This document shows, piece by piece, positions 35,128-44,326 of a stretch of DNA of 64,000 bases. The stretch lies in NCBI GenBank assembly GCA_016702555.1, contig JADJDV010000005.1:434001-498000 (forward strand), written 5' to 3'. The DNA is from Burkholderiales bacterium (lineage in GTDB: Bacteria > Pseudomonadota > Gammaproteobacteria > Burkholderiales > Burkholderiaceae_C). The notes under the pieces are model-generated. The model saw only the letters and a list, made by a program, of their open reading frames with translations. It had not been told where the DNA came from and searched no databases. Position 1 is the stretch's first letter; each line of letters begins with the position of its first letter. The position numbers and the translations under genes are program-made.

Positions 35128-36281
35128 TCTAGATTTGATCTGACAGACAGGCCGTTTTCAGGCGGCCACTTGCTCCGACTGCGGTGTCGGATACTTGTTG
35201 CTCAGTTGCTTGTCCAGCGCCAGCGGTGCACTCTCGATGAACGTCTGCAGCGGTGTCTTGCCGTAGCAGTATTTTCCGCTGTGCGTGCGCTCTGCGTTGT
35301 AGCTTTGTAACCAAGCATCCAGATCGCTCTGGAGTTCGTCCAGTGAGTGGTAGAGCTTGCGCCTGAAGGCGCTGGCATAGAACTCGTTCTGGATCGTCTG
35401 GTGAAACCGCTCGCAGATGCCATTGGTCTGCGGGCTCTTGGCCTTGGTGCGGGTGTGCTCGATGTTCTCCACATCCAGGTACAGCTCGAACTCGTGGTGC
35501 TCACGATTGCCGCAATACTCGCTGCCCCGGTCGGTGAGGATCCTCAGCAGTGGCACGCCTCTTTCCTCGAAGAAGGGCAGCACCCGGTCGTTGAGCATGT
35601 CGGCTGCCGTGATGGCGCTCTTGCGGTCATACAGCTTGGCCAGCGCCACCTTGGAGTAGGTGTCGATGAAGGTCTGCTGGTAGATGCGGCCGACGCCCTT
35701 CAAGTTGCCCACGTAGTAAGTGTCCTGGGCACCGAGGTAGCCCGGGTGTTCGGTTTCGATCTCCCCGTGCGCTTGCTTTTCCTCGCGCGCCTTCTCCAGT
35801 GCCCGCACCTGGTCTTCGGTCAGGATCAGGCCTTCCTGGGCCACCTTGGCTGACAGCGCCTTCAGGCGCAACTGGAACGTCTGCAAATCATGGCGCAGCC
35901 AGATGGTGCGCACGCCAGCAGCAGAGATACCGATGCCGCGCTTTCTCAGCTCGTTGGACACGCGCACCTGACCATAGGCGGGCTGCTCCAGGGCAAAGGC
36001 GCAGACCGCCTGCTCAATCTCGGGATCGACCCGATTCTTCAGATTGGGCTTCTTGCGGGAAATCTCTACCAGCGCAGCTTCGCCGCCGCTGTCGTACAAC
36101 TCCTTGAAACGGTAGAAGCTGTCTCGGCTGAAGCCCAGCACCTTGCACGCGTCGGAGACGCTGCCCAGGGTCTGCGCGAGCTTGAGCAGCCCCAGCTTGT
36201 TGCGAATGATCTTCTGATCTTGGGTCATCTGACTCACCTTTCTGCCCTCTCGGGCCTCTATGATGTCAGATTAAATCGTAG
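35128..36281 (-). mobile_element. IS481-family insertion sequence
   Basis: About 1.15 kb with one transposase gene. The ends share an imperfect inverted repeat (GATTTGATCTGACA at the left and GATTTAATCTGACA at the right), and both are flanked by CTAG, a possible 4-bp target duplication. The exact ends are uncertain by a few bases because CTAG is itself palindromic. Confidence 0.75.
35158..36237 (-). CDS. IS481-family transposase
   Basis: A 359-residue DDE transposase. The N-terminal HTH (ACKVLGFSRDSFYRFKELY) is followed by an IS481-type second HTH and the catalytic core with IDTYSKVALAKLYD, ILTDRGSEYCG and QTNGICERFHQTIQNEFY. The C-terminal tail contains the family-typical QSYNAERTHSGKYCYGKTPLQTF. 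The frame is intact and of normal length, so it is potentially active. M4 may be the real start. Confidence 0.92.
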   Translation of the reverse strand: MSQMTQDQKIIRNKLGLLKLAQTLGSVSDACKVLGFSRDSFYRFKELYDSGGEAALVEISRKKPNLKNRVDPEIEQAVCAFALEQPAYGQVRVSNELRKRGIGISAAGVRTIWLRHDLQTFQLRLKALSAKVAQEGLILTEDQVRALEKAREEKQAHGEIETEHPGYLGAQDTYYVGNLKGVGRIYQQTFIDTYSKVALAKLYDRKSAITAADMLNDRVLPFFEERGVPLLRILTDRGSEYCGNREHHEFELYLDVENIEHTRTKAKSPQTNGICERFHQTIQNEFYASAFRRKLYHSLDELQSDLDAWLQSYNAERTHSGKYCYGKTPLQTFIESAPLALDKQLSNKYPTPQSEQVAA

Positions 36282-36688
36282 CTAGTACACGACCGGCCAT
36301 GTTTCTTGGCCGGGGACGCCCACAACTTCTTTTTGGCATCAGGGGCTTCTCAGCCCGGAAAAACCAGGTCACGCTCAATCGTTCACAGCGCGATTGATGC
36401 AGCATGGCGCCCCCTTTCAACCCCTAGAGCACGGTGAGCACATGAGCACACCGAGCACATGAGCACGGCGAGCACCACGAAGCCAAAAAAGTCACTTGAT
36501 ACATAAGGATTTTTTTCAAAATCCTGCGCGGAATCATGCATCTTTGAATTTGTAAAATGCGCCATATGATGCTACGAACAAAGATATGAAAGCCCAATTC
36601 ATAGTCCTGTAACTCGCTCGTTTAGCGCGTATCGAATCGTTGAAAAAGACACTCACGCCGTAGAAACTTGGTCCACCGCAATTTAGGG
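36282..36688. other. AT-richer non-coding stretch
   Basis: About 400 bp between IS481 and the split island gene with clearly lower GC than its surroundings (for example 36530-36600). A GAGCACATGAGCAC-type short repeat lies at 36429-36477. No gene or RNA is recognised; it likely contains the promoter of the gene split by the IS66 array. Confidence 0.5.
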
Positions 36689-36794
36689 ATGAATGCCATG
36701 TCCACCGTAAAACAAGCTACTACCAAACGGCTCAATATGTCCGAGCGGGCCGAGCAGCAACTTCAGCTCCACTTTCCGAACTTCGCCCCTGAGT
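36689..36794 (+). pseudogene. 5' part of island gene split by the IS66 array
   Basis: Encodes the start of a protein (ATG 36689 or 36698; STVKQATTKRLNMSERAEQQ, then FPNFAPE) that continues in frame at 43418 after removal of the array and one copy of the 8-bp target duplication CCCTGAGT (36787-36794 and 43410-43417). The restored protein would be about 260 residues. Confidence 0.85.
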
Positions 36795-37330
36795 GTGAGC
36801 GTCCAGCCGTCCCATCTTGCGCCGCGTTGTTGAGCTCCTGAGGATGGTGTCCACCTAATTTTGGTGGACACCCATGAATCCCAATCGCTCCAAACGCCGC
36901 GTTCACACCTCCGAGTTCAAGGCGCAAGTCCTTGATGAGTGCCGGCAGCCTGATGCCTCGGTAGCTGCCGTGGCCACTGGCCACGGCCTGAACCCCAACG
37001 TCGTGCGCAAATGGCTGGCCGGACGTGAGCGTCCAGTCAATCCATCTTGACGCGTACCCACTGTGAGCGTCCAGCCGTCCCATCTTGCGCCGCGTTGTTG
37101 AGCTCCTGAGGATGGTGTCCACCTAATTTTGGTGGACACCCATGAATCCCAATCGCTCCAAACGCCGCGTTCACACCTCCGAGTTCAAGGCGCAAGTCCT
37201 TGATGAGTGCCGGCAGCCTGATGCCTCGGTAGCTGCCGTGGCCACTGGCCACGGCCTGAACCCCAACGTCGTGCGCAAATGGCTGGCCGGACGTGAGCGT
37301 CCAGTCAATCCATCTTGACGCGTACCCACT
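36795..37330. repeat. 268-bp tandem duplication of joined IS66 ends
   Basis: Two copies (36795-37062 and 37063-37330) of the same 268-bp unit. Each unit has 230 bp of the IS66 tnpA-side end in inverted orientation (GTGAGCGTCCAGCCG through the first 50 codons of tnpA), joined to 38 bp of the opposite IS66 end (GTGAGCGTCCAGTCA to GTACCCACT). The last 38 bp of the second copy are also the left end of full IS66 copy A. No internal gene is complete. Confidence 0.85.
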
Positions 37331-37340
37331 GCCGTGATCG

Positions 37341-37839
37341 TCACGCCGAGGTTTTGGCTCCCACGTCGGCGATGCACTCTGCGAGGTTGAGCGCAGCCAT
37401 CAGCAGGTACTTCTCGGGGTCCGTTCGTGCACGCAGCAGGTCGTGCTTGCCGAGGTATCCATAGACGAATGCCAGCAAGTAGCGCTCGGGATGCTCGTCG
37501 CAGAACTGCTGAACCATCTGTTTGGCCAGATCGCCCGGCAACCCCTCGTTGAAGCGCGCCCGAGCCGTCAGCCGCTGCATGCATCTGTCCTGCACATCCT
37601 CCGAGACGATCGGCCACACATGGCCGCTGCGCTTCATCGCCTGGAACGTCACCAGCAGGATGTGCAGCGGCACCTCCAGTTCTTCGAGGTCAACCCCATG
37701 CGCGGCAGCACCAGGATCGAGGCCAGCAGATTGGGCCGCTGCGGCGATCTCGTCGGCCAGGCGTACCTTTGAGCGTGATCCATGCCATTGATGTCGATGG
37801 CCGCCTGCACCATCACCGCCTGCGTGATCACGCCCATCG
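37341..37839 (-). pseudogene. IS66 passenger gene, frameshifted (copy A)
   Basis: Same gene as 40382-40882, but with short deletions (TTTT to TTT near 37768, loss of two bases near 37741, CCCCC to CCCC near 37695). Reading from its own ATG (37837) gives a 62-residue nonsense-terminated product, while the downstream frame becomes continuous with the frameshifted tnpC, creating one long TnpC-passenger fusion frame through 37341. Confidence 0.8.
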
Positions 37840-39455
37840 TCAGCCTGGCCGCCAGCGATGCGGCAGCAACTCTTCAAGTCGATGATTCGGGTGCGCGTGG
37901 ATGCGCGCGAGCACGTCACGCAGGTAGGCCCAGGATCCAGGCCATTGAGCTTGGCCGACTGCACCAGACTCATCACCACCGCCGCGCGCTGCCCGGCCAA
38001 CTCGCTGCCCACGAACAGCCAGTTCTTGGCGCCGAGCTTCCACGGCTTGATCTGCCGCTCGATCAGGTTGTTGTCGATGGCGACTGCGCCGTCATCCAGG
38101 TGCAGCGTCAGCGCCTTCCACGCGTTGACGCTGTAGTCAATCGCCTCGGCGATCTTGCTGCCATCCAGCACCTGCGCGCGCTGCAGCTTGAGCCAGACCT
38201 CGAATTCGTCCCACAGCGGCCGGCTCAGTTGCTGCCGGGCCTGCTTGCGGACGCCTTCCTCCATGCCGGCGAAGGCCGCCTCAGCCTGGTAGAGCCGCGC
38301 CCAGCGCTGCAGCGCCTCGGCGGCCACGCCACTGGCCCTGCTGCCCCCGCGGCTGAGCTCCTCGAAGCGCCTTCTGGCATGCGCGGCGCACGCCGCCGAC
38401 CTGCGCTGCGGGTAGAGCCTGGCATCCAGCACAGCGTTGTAGCCGGCGTACTGGTCGGTGATCAAGGTGCCATTCCAGGCCGGCTCGGGGTATGGCGGCC
38501 CCTTGCCGCCAAGGAAGGCGACCGGGTACTGCGATCCCCGACCCGGGCAGAACTCGTAGACCACGCCAGGATGCGGATCGTGGTGGCTGCGCGCCCAGGC
38601 CCAGATGTAGGCCTTCTTGGTCTTGCCCGAGCCGGGCTCCAGTAGCGGCACCGGTGTCTCATCGGCGTGCAGCACGCGGCAGCCCAGGATGAAACGCCGT
38701 TGCGCCTCGTACAGCGGCTGCAGGGCGGCGCCGCCAGCGCCAGCCCAGGTAGCCAATGTGGAGCGCGGCGTATGCGCGCCCGAGCGGGCATTGATGGGCT
38801 CTTGCCGGTAGTACGGCAGGTGGTCCACGAAGCGGCTGATCAGCGTATGCGCCACCAGTCCGCTGGCGGGGATGCCGCCAGCGACCACATCCGGCTCGGC
38901 CGGCTCCTGGCGGATTTGCTGGCAGCAGCAGCACGCCCATTTGCCGTAGATGTGGCGGTGCACGAAGAACCTGGCCGGGATGATGTCCAGCCGCTCGCTG
39001 ACGTCCTCACCGATGCGCTGCATGGGCCGGCCGCACTCTGGGCTTGGGCAGGTGGTGTCCGCAGGTTCGTGGCGATGCTCCACGCGCTCCAGGTGCTCCG
39101 GAAGTGCCTGGCGGCGTGGACGACGTGGTGGTGCCTTCGGGACTTTGGGCGCCTGGGGAAGGTCGCGTTGCAACGCAGCCAGTTGCGCCTGCAGGCTGGC
39201 CTCGTCTTCTGCCAGCGCCTCCTGGAACAGGGCGCGCTGCTGGGCCGTCATGGCTTCGGTCCTGGCGCCGAACTTCCAGCGCTTCAGGCGCGCGAGTTCG
39301 AAGTTGACCTTCTCCAGCTTGGCGCGCGCCCAGGCGATCTCACGCGCCTGGGCCTGCACCTGCTGCTGCAGCCGCGTGATCAAGGCGGCCGCCTGCGCTG
39401 GCAGGTGCACCATGTCGATGCAGTCCGTTGCGGTGTCGCCGAGCATGCCCGGCAT
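37840..39455 (-). pseudogene. IS66 transposase TnpC, C-terminal frameshift (copy A)
   Basis: Starts MPGMLGDTATDC at 39455. The IS66 DDE transposase is intact through the zinc-binding region (CPSPECGRPM, CCCCQQI) and catalytic blocks (VLHADETPVP, TDQYAGYNAVL, IDNNLIERQIKPW). Near 37936, after LNGLDP, one base is missing compared with the expected WAYLRDVLARIHAHPNHRL ending, which is found in the next frame and stops at 37840. The same lesion is present in copy B. Confidence 0.8.
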
Positions 39456-39529
39456 GCTGCACGAGTCAGGGGTGCTGTGCATCGGCAGATACGATGTCAA
39501 CGCGCTGGCCACGGCGGCCCATGCCCGCT

Positions 39530-39877
39530 TTAGCAGCGGCTGATGACGCTGAGTTCGCCCAGGCGCTGCCAGGGTAGGCCCAGCGCCAGAGCGCCGAACT
39601 GCTGGGCCGTGAGTTGCAGCGCTGGCATCGCGGAGCCAACTGAATCGCGCTCGATCCAGACGAAGCGCCCGGCGTGCAAGCGGCGCGTGGCGCACCACAC
39701 GCCGAAGCCGTCGTGCACCAGCAGCTTAATGCGCGTGGCCCGCGCGTTGGCAAAGAGATAGCCGTGGTGGGCTTGCGCCTGGCCGATGGTGTTGATGACG
39801 ACATTGAGTAGGCGGTCGGCACCGGCGCGCATGTCTTGCGGCTGGGTGCACAGCCATAGAGTGTCGATGCGGATCAC
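39530..39877 (-). CDS. tnpB: IS66 accessory protein TnpB (copy A)
   Basis: A 115-residue IS66 Orf2-type protein starting at GTG 39877 (VIRIDTLWLCTQPQDMRAG). It has the family blocks RLLNVVINTIGQAQAHHGYLF, KLLVHDGFGVWCATRRLHAGRF and LTAQQFGALALGLPW. It is required with TnpA and TnpC for transposition of IS66 elements; its exact role is unresolved. Eleven bases separate it from tnpA. Confidence 0.9.
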   Translation of the reverse strand: MIRIDTLWLCTQPQDMRAGADRLLNVVINTIGQAQAHHGYLFANARATRIKLLVHDGFGVWCATRRLHAGRFVWIERDSVGSAMPALQLTAQQFGALALGLPWQRLGELSVISRC

Positions 39878-39888
39878 CAGAGTAGTCC

Positions 39889-40284
39889 TCAGACGACAGC
39901 CATCGTGCCGGCCAGCGCGCGCAGCAGGGCCGCGTACTGCGGCGCCGCACTTGCTGCGCACTGCAACTTCAGCCGCAATCCGCCGCGTTCGAGTTCGATG
40001 CGGATGTCGGGCGGCGATGGCGGAAGGTTGGCGAGGCGGTGTTCGGACTTGGTCAACTCGACCGGTACGAACTGCAGGGGCGCCACGCGCTGCGTAGGCG
40101 CTGGCACCTCTGCAGCCATGCGCTTGAGGTTCTGTCCGGCCAGCCATTTGCGCACGACGTTGGGGTTCAGGCCGTGGCCAGTGGCCACGGCAGCTACCGA
40201 GGCATCAGGCTGCCGGCACTCATCAAGGACTTGCGCCTTGAACTCGGAGGTGTGAACGCGGCGTTTGGAGCGATTGGGATTCAT
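39889..40284 (-). CDS. tnpA: IS66 accessory protein TnpA (copy A)
   Basis: A 131-residue IS66 Orf1-type helix-turn-helix protein: RVHTSEFKAQVLDECRQPDA, then VAAVATGHGLNPNVVRKWL, and a variable C-terminal half ending ALAGTMAVV. It is expected to bind element ends or regulate transposition. It starts 79 bp inside the right end of copy A. Confidence 0.9.
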   Translation of the reverse strand: MNPNRSKRRVHTSEFKAQVLDECRQPDASVAAVATGHGLNPNVVRKWLAGQNLKRMAAEVPAPTQRVAPLQFVPVELTKSEHRLANLPPSPPDIRIELERGGLRLKLQCAASAAPQYAALLRALAGTMAVV

Positions 40285-40381
40285 GGGTGTCCACCAAAAT
40301 TAGGTGGACACCATCCTCAGGAGCTCAACAACGCGGCGCAAGATGGGACGGCTGGACGCTCACTACCCACTGCCGTGATCG

Positions 40382-40882
40382 TCACGCCGAGGTTTTGGCT
40401 CCCACGTCGGCGATGCACTCTGCGAGGTTGAGCGCAGCCATCAGCAGGTACTTCTCGGGGTCCGTTCGTGCACGCAGCAGGTCGTGCTTGCCGAGGTATC
40501 CATAGACGAATGCCAGCAAGTAGCGCTCGGGATGCTCGTCGCAGAACTGCTGAACCATCTGTTTGGCCAGATCGCCCGGCAACCCCTCGTTGAAGCGCGC
40601 CCGAGCCGTCAGCCGCTGCATGCATCTGTCCTGCACATCCTCCGAGACGATCGGCCACACATGGCCGCTGCGCTTCATCGCCTGGAACGTCACCAGCAGG
40701 ATGTGCAGCGGCACCTCCAGTTCTTCGAGGTCAACCCCCATGCGCGGCAGCACCAGGATCGAGGCCAGCAGATTGGGCCGCTGCGCGGCGATCTCGTCGG
40801 CCAGGCGTACCTTTTGAGCGTGATCCATGCCATTGATGTCGATGGCCGCCTGCACCATCACCGCCTGCGTGATCACGCCCAT
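40382..40882 (-). CDS. IS66 passenger protein of unknown function (copy B)
   Basis: A 166-residue soluble, mostly helical protein encoded downstream of tnpC, starting ATG 40882, just past the intended tnpC stop. It starts MGVITQAVMVQAAIDINGMD and includes ADEIAAQRPNLLASILVLPRMG, ILLVTFQAMKRSGHVWPIVS, and a final YLLAFVYGYLGKHDLLRART region. No enzymatic motif is visible. It lies within the element ends and so moves with the IS. I do not recognise the family. Confidence 0.75.
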   Translation of the reverse strand: MGVITQAVMVQAAIDINGMDHAQKVRLADEIAAQRPNLLASILVLPRMGVDLEELEVPLHILLVTFQAMKRSGHVWPIVSEDVQDRCMQRLTARARFNEGLPGDLAKQMVQQFCDEHPERYLLAFVYGYLGKHDLLRARTDPEKYLLMAALNLAECIADVGAKTSA

Positions 40883-40884
40883 CG

Positions 40885-42500
40885 TCAGCCTGGCCGCCAG
40901 CGATGCGGCAGCAACTCTTCAAGTCGATGATTCGGGTGCGCGTGGATGCGCGCGAGCACGTCACGCAGGTAGGCCCAGGATCCAGGCCATTGAGCTTGGC
41001 CGACTGCACCAGACTCATCACCACCGCCGCGCGCTGCCCGGCCAACTCGCTGCCCACGAACAGCCAGTTCTTGGCGCCGAGCTTCCACGGCTTGATCTGC
41101 CGCTCGATCAGGTTGTTGTCGATGGCGACTGCGCCGTCATCCAGGTGCAGCGTCAGCGCCTTCCACGCGTTGACGCTGTAGTCAATCGCCTCGGCGATCT
41201 TGCTGCCATCCAGCACCTGCGCGCGCTGCAGCTTGAGCCAGACCTCGAATTCGTCCCACAGCGGCCGGCTCAGTTGCTGCCGGGCCTGCTTGCGGACGCC
41301 TTCCTCCATGCCGGCGAAGGCCGCCTCAGCCTGGTAGAGCCGCGCCCAGCGCTGCAGCGCCTCGGCGGCCACGCCACTGGCCCTGCTGCCCCCGCGGCTG
41401 AGCTCCTCGAAGCGCCTTCTGGCATGCGCGGCGCACGCCGCCGACCTGCGCTGCGGGTAGAGCCTGGCATCCAGCACAGCGTTGTAGCCGGCGTACTGGT
41501 CGGTGATCAAGGTGCCATTCCAGGCCGGCTCGGGGTATGGCGGCCCCTTGCCGCCAAGGAAGGCGACCGGGTACTGCGATCCCCGACCCGGGCAGAACTC
41601 GTAGACCACGCCAGGATGCGGATCGTGGTGGCTGCGCGCCCAGGCCCAGATGTAGGCCTTCTTGGTCTTGCCCGAGCCGGGCTCCAGTAGCGGCACCGGT
41701 GTCTCATCGGCGTGCAGCACGCGGCAGCCCAGGATGAAACGCCGTTGCGCCTCGTACAGCGGCTGCAGGGCGGCGCCGCCAGCGCCAGCCCAGGTAGCCA
41801 ATGTGGAGCGCGGCGTATGCGCGCCCGAGCGGGCATTGATGGGCTCTTGCCGGTAGTACGGCAGGTGGTCCACGAAGCGGCTGATCAGCGTATGCGCCAC
41901 CAGTCCGCTGGCGGGGATGCCGCCAGCGACCACATCCGGCTCGGCCGGCTCCTGGCGGATTTGCTGGCAGCAGCAGCACGCCCATTTGCCGTAGATGTGG
42001 CGGTGCACGAAGAACCTGGCCGGGATGATGTCCAGCCGCTCGCTGACGTCCTCACCGATGCGCTGCATGGGCCGGCCGCACTCTGGGCTTGGGCAGGTGG
42101 TGTCCGCAGGTTCGTGGCGATGCTCCACGCGCTCCAGGTGCTCCGGAAGTGCCTGGCGGCGTGGACGACGTGGTGGTGCCTTCGGGACTTTGGGCGCCTG
42201 GGGAAGGTCGCGTTGCAACGCAGCCAGTTGCGCCTGCAGGCTGGCCTCGTCTTCTGCCAGCGCCTCCTGGAACAGGGCGCGCTGCTGGGCCGTCATGGCT
42301 TCGGTCCTGGCGCCGAACTTCCAGCGCTTCAGGCGCGCGAGTTCGAAGTTGACCTTCTCCAGCTTGGCGCGCGCCCAGGCGATCTCACGCGCCTGGGCCT
42401 GCACCTGCTGCTGCAGCCGCGTGATCAAGGCGGCCGCCTGCGCTGGCAGGTGCACCATGTCGATGCAGTCCGTTGCGGTGTCGCCGAGCATGCCCGGCAT
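40885..42500 (-). pseudogene. IS66 transposase TnpC, C-terminal frameshift (copy B)
   Basis: As copy A: an IS66 DDE transposase starting MPGMLGDT at 42500, with leucine-rich N-terminal helix (ALITRLQQQVQAQAREIAWA), zinc knuckle, catalytic D-D-E blocks and the NNLIERQIKPW motif. The frame leaves the family sequence after LNGLDP (near 40981); the expected WAYLRDVLARIHAH end is one frame over and stops at 40885. The observed frame instead runs to 40731. Because both copies share it, either the lesion predates duplication or a frameshift is used. Confidence 0.8.
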
Positions 42501-42575
42501 GCTGCACGAGTCAGGGGGTGCTGTGCATCGGCAGATACGATGTCAACGCGCTGGCCACGGCGGCCCATGCCCGCT

Positions 42576-42923
42576 TTAGCAGCGGCTGATGACGCTGAGT
42601 TCGCCCAGGCGCTGCCAGGGTAGGCCCAGCGCCAGAGCGCCGAACTGCTGGGCCGTGAGTTGCAGCGCTGGCATCGCGGAGCCAACTGAATCGCGCTCGA
42701 TCCAGACGAAGCGCCCGGCGTGCAAGCGGCGCGTGGCGCACCACACGCCGAAGCCGTCGTGCACCAGCAGCTTAATGCGCGTGGCCCGCGCGTTGGCAAA
42801 GAGATAGCCGTGGTGGGCTTGCGCCTGGCCGATGGTGTTGATGACGACATTGAGTAGGCGGTCGGCACCGGCGCGCATGTCTTGCGGCTGGGTGCACAGC
42901 CATAGAGTGTCGATGCGGATCAC
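42576..42923 (-). CDS. tnpB: IS66 accessory protein TnpB (copy B)
   Basis: Apparently the same 115-residue protein as in copy A (GTG start at 42923, VIRIDTLWLCTQPQ; core GYLFANARATRIKLLVHDG). It is separated from tnpC by 75 bp. One extra G in the 42515-42519 run compared with copy A lies in the tnpB-tnpC gap. Confidence 0.9.
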   Translation of the reverse strand: MIRIDTLWLCTQPQDMRAGADRLLNVVINTIGQAQAHHGYLFANARATRIKLLVHDGFGVWCATRRLHAGRFVWIERDSVGSAMPALQLTAQQFGALALGLPWQRLGELSVISRC

Positions 42924-42934
42924 CAGAGTAGTCC

Positions 42935-43330
42935 TCAGACGACAGCCATCGTGCCGGCCAGCGCGCGCAGCAGGGCCGCGTACTGCGGCGCCGCACTTGC
43001 TGCGCACTGCAACTTCAGCCGCAATCCGCCGCGTTCGAGTTCGATGCGGATGTCGGGCGGCGATGGCGGAAGGTTGGCGAGGCGGTGTTCGGACTTGGTC
43101 AACTCGACCGGTACGAACTGCAGGGGCGCCACGCGCTGCGTAGGCGCTGGCACCTCTGCAGCCATGCGCTTGAGGTTCTGTCCGGCCAGCCATTTGCGCA
43201 CGACGTTGGGGTTCAGGCCGTGGCCAGTGGCCACGGCAGCTACCGAGGCATCAGGCTGCCGGCACTCATCAAGGACTTGCGCCTTGAACTCGGAGGTGTG
43301 AACGCGGCGTTTGGAGCGATTGGGATTCAT
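42935..43330 (-). CDS. tnpA: IS66 accessory protein TnpA (copy B)
   Basis: The same 131-residue helix-turn-helix protein as in copy A (SEFKAQVLDECRQPDASVAA, GLNPNVVRKWLAGQ). Just upstream of its ATG lies a perfect stem, GGTGTCCACC with complement (43333-43356 region), inside the element end; it could regulate tnpA expression. Confidence 0.9.
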   Translation of the reverse strand: MNPNRSKRRVHTSEFKAQVLDECRQPDASVAAVATGHGLNPNVVRKWLAGQNLKRMAAEVPAPTQRVAPLQFVPVELTKSEHRLANLPPSPPDIRIELERGGLRLKLQCAASAAPQYAALLRALAGTMAVV

Positions 43331-43417
43331 GGGTGTCCACCAAAATTAGGTGGACACCATCCTCAGGAGCTCAACAACGCGGCGCAAGATGGGACGGCTG
43401 GACGCTCACCCCTGAGT

Positions 43418-44091
43418 GGCTGTGGAGGCGAAAGTCAAACGACGGATACACCACGCTGCCGCGTACCTTGCCCATCGTGATGCAGGCGATCGACGCTCAG
43501 TCGAAGGGGCAGCCTGCGGGGCACACGCTCTTTTGCCTGTGGGCGCGCTCCCCTGACCACCCGCTGGTGATCATCGAGAACCCCGCAACCTTTGCCCACG
43601 AAGCAGGGTTCGATGGAAACCGTGCGGTGGATACGTGGCGGCGTCGGATGAAGCGGCTCGTAGAACTCCACTTCATCATGAACAAGAAGGGGCCCTCGGG
43701 AGACTTCCACTACGTCCTGCTCATGAACCCCAATGCCGCGATGGAGGCGATGAAGATCAACAACCTTGCCCAGACGGATCTCTATGCCCGGTTCATCGAT
43801 AGGTTGACCGACGTTGGTGGGTACCGCGAGATTGAAAGCCTGCATGCTCTGTGGCAAAGAACGCGTGAGCAACAAGCTGCTGAACAAGCGAAGGCAGCAA
43901 CAGCAGCCGCAACCGTGGCCTCCCCTCCGGCAAGTGAAACCGCTGCTCCCGGAACGACACCAGAGGCGGTTGGTGCCGCACCCGTAAAGCGACAGATTCG
44001 CAAGCGCCCCCAAGAGCACGACGAATCCGAGCCATCGACTGCGGCCAGCAAGCCTGCCCGTGTACGTCGTCGCGGAGCGGCTGGAGCATGA
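43418..44091 (+). pseudogene. 3' part of island gene split by the IS66 array
   Basis: Continues the reading frame begun at 36689: WLWRRKSNDGYTTLPRTLPI through a likely winged-helix-type region (FAHEAGFDGNRAVDTWRRRMKRLVELHFI) and an Ala/Pro-rich, basic C-terminal tail (KRQIRKRPQEHDES and RVRRRGAAGA). The layout, a compact helical DNA-binding-like N-terminal half and a charged tail, suggests a plasmid- or ICE-type DNA-binding or replication protein, but the family is not recognised. Confidence 0.75.
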
Positions 44092-44092
44092 A

Positions 44093-44296
44093 ATGGCCAA
44101 CAACAAGAAAAAGAGCGGGCCACCCGCCAAACCCGACAACCCGTACAGCGGATTTCGGAACGACAGATACCGGTTCTTTGCCCTAGTCGTCCGTGAAGTG
44201 TGCGGGGTTGGCCGCTATGCCCTCCTCGTCGTGGCCTCGTACTATGGAGCACCGATAGCATCTCCGGTGGTTGCTTCGCTGCTTGCGAAGTTGTGA
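44093..44296 (+). CDS. small single-pass membrane protein
   Basis: A 67-residue protein starting ATG 44093, directly after the stop codon of the split gene. The N-terminus is charged and Pro-rich (ANNKKKSGPPAKPDNPYSG); the C-terminal half has a hydrophobic segment (VCGVGRYALLVVASYYGAPI). No family is recognised. Expression probably depended on the now-split upstream gene. Confidence 0.6.
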   Translation: MANNKKKSGPPAKPDNPYSGFRNDRYRFFALVVREVCGVGRYALLVVASYYGAPIASPVVASLLAKL

Positions 44297-44326
44297 GAGC
44301 TATCTACCGGAAGTGATGAACGAGTC

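Larger units (their letters stand above)
37293..40363 (-). mobile_element. IS66-family element, copy A
   Basis: A 3071-bp element bounded by GTGAGCGTCCAG inverted ends, carrying tnpA, tnpB, tnpC and a fourth passenger gene on the minus strand. It is almost identical to copy B, which follows directly in tandem. Relative to B it has lost five bases in four short deletions (three single bases in homopolymers, one two-base), which break the passenger gene frame and alter the tnpC upstream region. Confidence 0.92.
40364..43409 (-). mobile_element. IS66-family element, copy B
   Basis: A 3046-bp element directly joined to copy A in the same orientation. Its left end lacks the first about 30 bp of the inverted repeat: it begins TACCCACTGCCGTG straight after the right end of copy A. 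Its right end is complete and is followed by the 8-bp target duplication CCCTGAGT shared with the left side of the whole array. Confidence 0.92.

Noticed and set aside
36795..37330. Treating the 268-bp units as an independent MITE
   Set aside because: They are explained as joined opposite IS66 ends, and the second unit shares its last 38 bp with full IS66 copy A; no independent target duplication is seen.
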